This document shows, one piece after another, positions 4,985 through 7,554 of a DNA stretch of 7,554 nt. Source of the stretch: an archaeon (GTDB lineage: Archaea; Nanobdellota; Nanobdellia; Pacearchaeales; GW2011-AR1); contig DAIEOU010000017.1 of assembly GCA_027348755.1 (NCBI GenBank), positions 1-7,554 on the forward strand. The letters run 5' to 3'. The position numbers were made by a program, and so were the translations under genes. Each line of letters opens with the position of its first letter. Within the stretch, counting starts at the first letter, position 1. The notes under the pieces are model-generated. The model had not been told where the DNA came from and searched no databases. It saw nothing but the letters and a program-made list of their open reading frames with translations.

Positions 4985-5392
4985 CTATGCACTAACAGAA
5001 TCAAGTTTTGGCAACTTGGACGAATCTATAAGGCTTGCATTAGATGGAACATTATTAGGATAAGTTTTATGAACTAAGTATTTCATATGAGAACAATCCG
5101 ATTTGTCGAAATTTCCTTCTATGCATCCTCTTTCAGAAACTAAGACATGAAGCCTAGAGGCATCTTCTGGAAATGAGCTTTCCAAAGATTTCAATAAAGA
5201 TATGCTCGGTTTTATACTTCTATAAGTGATATCTAATGCTCCCTCTGATGAACTAGGGGAGATACAAACAAAGTCTCCTTTTCTCCAAGAGAGAAAATAA
5301 TCCTCAGAGTTATTTATTGAAATACCTGCCGAACTAAGATAAGTTGAATGATATACCCAGTCTAATTGACTTTCAGCTCTAGCCTGAGACAT
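4985..5392 (-). CDS. Serine-rich 135-residue orphan protein
   Basis: Not recognised. By my count about 28 of 135 residues are serine, unlike the Lys/Glu-rich proteins around it. The N-terminal half has a possible beta-rich segment, DYFLSWRKGDFVCISP, then the loop SSSEGALDITYRS. The middle (SISLLKSLESSF, RLHVLVSERG) could be a helix and a strand. Three cysteines are scattered rather than paired. There is no signal peptide and no transmembrane helix. Support for a real gene is a very good TATA box (TTTATATATAA) about 24 nt before the ATG and the way the frame exactly fills the gap between GlyRS and the tRNA-Ala promoter. Against it are the odd composition and lack of any known domain. It may be a fast-evolving lineage-specific protein. 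Confidence 0.65.
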   Translation of the reverse strand: MSQARAESQLDWVYHSTYLSSAGISINNSEDYFLSWRKGDFVCISPSSSEGALDITYRSIKPSISLLKSLESSFPEDASRLHVLVSERGCIEGNFDKSDCSHMKYLVHKTYPNNVPSNASLIDSSKLPKLDSVSA

Positions 5393-5410
5393 ACCTCTGC
5401 TACCTAATTC

Positions 5411-5421
5411 TTATATATAAA
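5411..5421 (-). promoter_or_regulatory. TATA box of the serine-rich orphan
   Basis: On the minus strand this reads TTTATATATAA, centred about 24 nt before the ATG at 5392. It is among the closest matches to the archaeal TATA consensus in the window and supports expression of the orphan. Confidence 0.7.
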
Positions 5422-5449
5422 CATGATTGTCTCAGAGAGCATATAAAAT

Positions 5450-6910
5450 TTATTTAACTCGAGTTTCTACTTCTTTTCCAAGCTCAAGAATATTTTCCCC
5501 AGAGCGAACAGAACGTATAACGTTCGCAATTTCGGATATGGGCACTATTATCTGCTTCGTACTGTCTCTGTCTCTTATTGTAACAGTTTTTTTCTTTATA
5601 CTATCCTCATCTACTGTTATGCATAATGGTGTCCCAATTTCATCATTTCTTGCATATCTTCTTCCTAAGCTTGCAGATTCATCATAAGCTATATTCCACT
5701 CTTTCCTCAAATCTGTACATATTTCTTTTGACAGCTTTATCATATCCTCATTCTTGACTATAGGAAGTACTGCGGCTGCATAAGGAGCAAGCCTTGCAGG
5801 AAGCTTAAGAACAATATTATCTCTCTTCTTATCAACTGTATATGCCTTGCAAAGTAATGCTAAAAATATTCTATCCATCCCAAATGTAGGTTCTATTACT
5901 CTAGGAATAACTCTCTTCTTGCTTAATTCATCGAATATCTCAAGTTTCTGACTCGAAGCCTTTGAATGCTGCGTAAGATCATACTGCCCGCGATTTGCAT
6001 TCCCTGCAATCTCTTTACTTCCGAAAGGAAATTCATAATCTAAATCAAATGTTGCACTTGAATAATGACTTAACTCGGACTTCATGTGTTCCCTTATTTT
6101 TACGTTTTCAGCAAGTCCAAGCTGTTTTAGCCATAAAACCTGCTCTGCAAGCCAATATGCATGCCATTCATCAAGCTTCTTTGCCTTAAGCATCTCCCCT
6201 ATGCTAGTCTCATTAAGTTTTTCTCCCCCTTTCTCTTGAGTTTCAGCATCTAGAAGTCTTATCTTAAGCTCTTTGTGTTTTTTCTCAAGTATTGGACAGC
6301 TAAACTGCTCAGGATTTATGAAAAATTCAAGTTCTCCTATTGTGAATTCCCGGCTCCTAAAAAGAAAATCTCTTGGAGCTATCTCATTTCTAAAACATCT
6401 TCCTACTTGAGCTATTCCAAACGGTAGCTGTTTCCTGCTCGTATCAGCCACAGCATTAAAGTCCATAAACATTCCTTGAGCTGTTTCTCCTCTAAGATAA
6501 GCATCGACTGGATTCAAAGCTCCTACATCTGTCTTAAACATTAAACTAAACTCTCCCTGAGCCTGCCAATCTGGATTCTCTTTAAGGAACTTGTCGACCT
6601 CGCTCTTATCGACTTTCATTGCCTGTTTAGTCTTTTTATTTACTACTGCTATATCGCTGAAGTTTGCAACATGCCCTGAAGCAACCCATGTCTTAGGATG
6701 TGATATTGTACTTGCTTCAATTCCAGTCATATTCTCTTTCTGATGCACAAAGAAATTCCAAAAGTCTTTTTTCACGTTTGAAAAAAGCTCTGCCCCTAAT
6801 GGTCCAAAGTCCCAAAAACCTGCAAAACCTCCATATATCTCACTACTTTTGAATACAAACCCTTTCCTTTTACAAAACATCGCAAGCTCTTCTATACTTT
6901 CAGCTGCCAT
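5450..6910 (-). CDS. glyS: Glycyl-tRNA synthetase (class IIa, homodimeric type)
   Basis: Charges tRNA-Gly with glycine. The enzyme is the alpha2 type found in Archaea, eukaryotes and some Bacteria. The product has 486 residues, short for archaeal GlyRS (often 550-600). N-terminal hallmarks are KRKGFVFKSSEIYGG, FWDFGPLGAEL and the ASGHVANFSD block (77-86). The catalytic core shows YLRGETAQGMF (138-148), motif 2 RCFRNEIAPRDFLFRSREF (171-189), a glycine-site ELEFF, HYSSATFDLDYEFPFG (282-297) and motif 3 EPTFGMDRIFLALL (340-353). The C-terminal anticodon-binding domain runs from LPARLAPYAAAVLP (370-383) to the end. The region before FSLMFKTDVG lacks the CxxCGG zinc-ribbon cysteines found in many GlyRS, and the insertion domain is compact. 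The start is fixed by a TATA box about 25 nt upstream. The gene diverges from the 57-residue protein gene, 89 nt away. Confidence 0.98.
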   Translation of the reverse strand: MAAESIEELAMFCKRKGFVFKSSEIYGGFAGFWDFGPLGAELFSNVKKDFWNFFVHQKENMTGIEASTISHPKTWVASGHVANFSDIAVVNKKTKQAMKVDKSEVDKFLKENPDWQAQGEFSLMFKTDVGALNPVDAYLRGETAQGMFMDFNAVADTSRKQLPFGIAQVGRCFRNEIAPRDFLFRSREFTIGELEFFINPEQFSCPILEKKHKELKIRLLDAETQEKGGEKLNETSIGEMLKAKKLDEWHAYWLAEQVLWLKQLGLAENVKIREHMKSELSHYSSATFDLDYEFPFGSKEIAGNANRGQYDLTQHSKASSQKLEIFDELSKKRVIPRVIEPTFGMDRIFLALLCKAYTVDKKRDNIVLKLPARLAPYAAAVLPIVKNEDMIKLSKEICTDLRKEWNIAYDESASLGRRYARNDEIGTPLCITVDEDSIKKKTVTIRDRDSTKQIIVPISEIANVIRSVRSGENILELGKEVETRVK

Positions 6911-6931
6911 TCCATTGAATCTTGATATTCC

Positions 6932-6939
6932 TATATAAA
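6932..6939 (-). promoter_or_regulatory. TATA box of glyS
   Basis: On the minus strand this reads TTTATATA, centred about 25.5 nt before the glyS ATG at 6910, again predicting a leaderless mRNA. Confidence 0.75.
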
Positions 6940-6959
6940 CCTGATGTGCTCGGGAAAAG

Positions 6960-6970
6960 TTTAAAAATAA
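6960..6970 (+). promoter_or_regulatory. TATA box of the 57-residue protein gene
   Basis: TTTAAAAATAA is centred about 36 nt before the ATG at 7000, some 10 nt further than at other genes here. Transcription would start near 6989, leaving a leader of about 10 nt that begins just before the Shine-Dalgarno-like motif. It is separate from, and divergent to, the glyS box. Confidence 0.65.
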
Positions 6971-6989
6971 GGTTATCGAGGATATGTAA

Positions 6990-6995
6990 AGAGGT
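6990..6995 (+). promoter_or_regulatory. Shine-Dalgarno-like motif deciding the start at 7000
   Basis: AGAGGT lies 4 nt before the ATG at 7000. It is the clearest ribosome-binding motif seen before a gene in this window. It supports 7000 as the start over an in-frame ATG at 6922, which would lie upstream of the TATA box. Confidence 0.6.
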
Positions 6996-6999
6996 TACC

Positions 7000-7173
7000 A
7001 TGGCAAAACCAAAAATTAGCTTCTACGATGTAAAGACTAAGAAGAAGTTTGAAACCGACAGCTACAAGATTGTAGAAAAAGGTGGCCGCTTCTTTGCAGT
7101 CGCGAAATCACTCGCTGGCCCACATGAGTGCTGGAGAGTCGTTTCAAAAGACGAAGCCGCAAAGCTCAAGTAA
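7000..7173 (+). CDS. Small basic protein (57 residues), probably abundant, unknown function
   Basis: Not recognised with certainty. The product starts MAKPKISFYDVKTKKKFETD, continues YKIVEKGGRFFAVAKS and ends ECWRVVSKDEAAKLK. It is lysine-rich and looks like a compact beta-rich domain: strands ISFYDV, YKIVEK, RFFAVAK and CWRVV, with a basic turn at KTKKK. A longer frame starts at ATG 6922, but its extra 26 codons cover the TATA box and leader, so 7000 is the start. Signs of high expression are the Shine-Dalgarno-like motif and codons such as GGC, CGC, CTC, GTC and GCC that are less common in neighbouring genes. Size, charge and apparent abundance would suit a nucleic-acid-binding or chromatin protein or a ribosome-associated factor, but this is inference. 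It is not MC1, Cren7 or Alba by sequence pattern. It converges on tRNA-Cys. Confidence 0.82.
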   Translation: MAKPKISFYDVKTKKKFETDSYKIVEKGGRFFAVAKSLAGPHECWRVVSKDEAAKLK

Positions 7174-7183
7174 GCTTTAGGCT

Positions 7184-7212
7184 AAATTTTATTTTTAATA
7201 TTATTAATAATA
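7184..7212. terminator. T-rich region with palindrome between convergent 57-residue gene and tRNA-Cys
   Basis: Ten nt after the stop codon begins a T-rich tract (ATTTTATTTTTAAT), the usual archaeal terminator form. It runs into the perfect 14-bp palindrome TATTATTAATAATA at 7199-7212. The tract suits the plus-strand gene; for tRNA-Cys on the minus strand, T-runs closer to its 3' end (about 7225-7245) are more likely. Confidence 0.45.
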
Positions 7213-7245
7213 CTTTCAATTCTTTAAAAGATTAAGAAGTATAAA

Positions 7246-7318
7246 AGCGCACGCTGGGACTCGAACCCAGGAAAACTCGCTCTGCAGGCGAATGCAGTAG
7301 CCGCTGTGCCACGTGCGC
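7246..7318 (-). tRNA. tRNA-Cys (anticodon GCA)
   Basis: A 73-nt cloverleaf without intron. The acceptor stem GCGCACG/CGTGCGC is fully paired. The discriminator is U, the main cysteine identity base, and no CCA is encoded. The D arm is GCA/TGC with GG in the loop. The anticodon stem TTCGC/GCGAG encloses CTGCAGA, giving GCA. The T arm is CTGGG/CCCAG with loop TTCGAGT. Confidence 0.96.
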
Positions 7319-7341
7319 ACATCTGCTAGTGTTATTCAGTG

Positions 7342-7351
7342 CTTTTAAAAG
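7342..7351 (-). promoter_or_regulatory. TATA-like palindrome upstream of tRNA-Cys
   Basis: CTTTTAAAAG is a perfect 10-bp palindrome centred about 28.5 nt before the first base of tRNA-Cys. It would give a leader of only a few nucleotides. Confidence 0.55.
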
Positions 7352-7394
7352 TTCACTTCAAGCTTATAACCTAAAAGAGTAATAGAAAACTTAA

Positions 7395-7467
7395 CGCTCC
7401 CGACAGGATTTGAACCTGCGGCCTACGGATTAGAAGTCCGTTGCTCTATCCTCTGAGCTACAGGCGC
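7395..7467 (-). tRNA. tRNA-Arg (anticodon UCU)
   Basis: A 73-nt cloverleaf. The anticodon stem ACGGA/TCCGT encloses CTTCTAA, giving UCU for AGA and AGG codons. The D arm is GCTC/GAGC with GG in the loop. The T arm is GCAGG/CCTGT (one G-U pair) with loop TTCAAAT. The acceptor stem GCGCCTG/CGGGAGC has a G3-A70 mismatch and a U6-G67 wobble; the discriminator is G. The remaining arms are normal, so the gene is probably functional, but the mismatch is unusual. Confidence 0.93.
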
Positions 7468-7484
7468 TTTCCTTTTGATATTTG

Positions 7485-7493
7485 TTAATAATA
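7485..7493 (-). promoter_or_regulatory. Weak TATA-like box of tRNA-Arg
   Basis: On the minus strand this reads TATTATTAA, centred about 22 nt before the first base of tRNA-Arg. It is a weaker match and slightly closer than the other boxes here. Confidence 0.35.
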
Positions 7494-7503
7494 CGAACTG
7501 AAC

Positions 7504-7554
7504 GTGAAGTCAAAGAAAAATCAAACAAGAAGAACAAATTTACCCCTGGGTTTA
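7504..7554 (+). CDS. Possible start of a small basic protein gene (cut by window edge)
   Basis: Doubtful. From a GTG at 7504, 17 codons run to the right edge without a stop and would read MKSKKNQTRRTNLPLGL, with five Lys/Arg in the first ten residues. A stop at 7489-7491 limits the frame, and no ATG is available. A poor TATA-like TTGATATTTG is centred about 24-25 nt upstream, matching the spacing of other genes here. The basic start would suit a ribosomal or RNA-binding protein, but too little is visible to name it. Confidence 0.2.
   Translation, partial: MKSKKNQTRRTNLPLGL

Noticed and set aside
6922..6999. Longer start (ATG 6922) for the 57-residue protein
   Set aside because: The extension covers the TATA box and the leader with the Shine-Dalgarno-like motif, so it would not be transcribed as one message; its sequence does not resemble the basic domain.
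7521..7553. Minus-strand frame KPRGKFVLLV ending in TGA at the right edge
   Set aside because: Only ten codons are visible before the edge, with nothing to distinguish it from chance.
1..7554. CRISPR arrays, insertion sequences, attachment sites or long direct repeats
   Set aside because: I read through the sequence looking for recurrent spaced repeats, transposase motifs and terminal repeats and found none; the window is core housekeeping sequence.

Overview
The window is a compact stretch of an archaeal chromosome. Several genes are diagnostic of Archaea: translation factor aIF1A, ribosomal protein eS17, a tRNA-splicing endonuclease, an archaeal-type leucyl-tRNA synthetase and an SFM1-like SPOUT methyltransferase. 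Almost every gene also has a TATA box about 25 nt before its start. The AT-rich bases, very short spacers, shortened synthetases and a winged-helix protein that resembles ones I recall from DPANN genomes suggest a small-genome DPANN-type archaeon (Micrarchaeota, Diapherotrites or similar). That lineage is an inference; the domain assignment is firm.

Layout, left to right. Minus strand: the N-terminal third of leucyl-tRNA synthetase (cut by the left edge), then aIF1A. Plus strand: tRNA-splicing endonuclease EndA, a 315-residue winged-helix protein, a 98-residue single-pass membrane protein, ribosomal protein eS17 and a CAU-anticodon tRNA. Minus strand: a MinD-like ATPase, an SFM1-like SPOUT methyltransferase whose start lies 7 nt after two back-to-back tRNA-Ala genes (CGC and GGC), a serine-rich 135-residue orphan, and glycyl-tRNA synthetase. 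Plus strand: a 57-residue basic protein with GC-richer codons and a Shine-Dalgarno-like leader. Minus strand: tRNA-Cys (GCA) and tRNA-Arg (UCU). The last 87 nt hold only a doubtful gene start.

Most of the content serves translation: charging (LeuRS, GlyRS), initiation (aIF1A), the ribosome (eS17), tRNA splicing (EndA), a probable ribosomal-protein or RNA methyltransferase and five tRNAs. MinD and the small unknown proteins are the exceptions.

The most interesting structure is transcriptional. TATA-like boxes are centred about 24-27 nt before most start codons, and 25-28 nt before the mature 5' ends of three tRNA transcripts, which predicts leaderless mRNAs and nearly leaderless tRNAs. One palindromic TTTAAA sits at this distance from two divergent genes at once. 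The methyltransferase has no TATA box of its own; its mRNA may be released by 3' processing of tRNA-Ala. The 57-residue gene is the clear exception, with room for a short leader carrying a Shine-Dalgarno-like motif. No CRISPR array, insertion sequence or other mobile element was seen.
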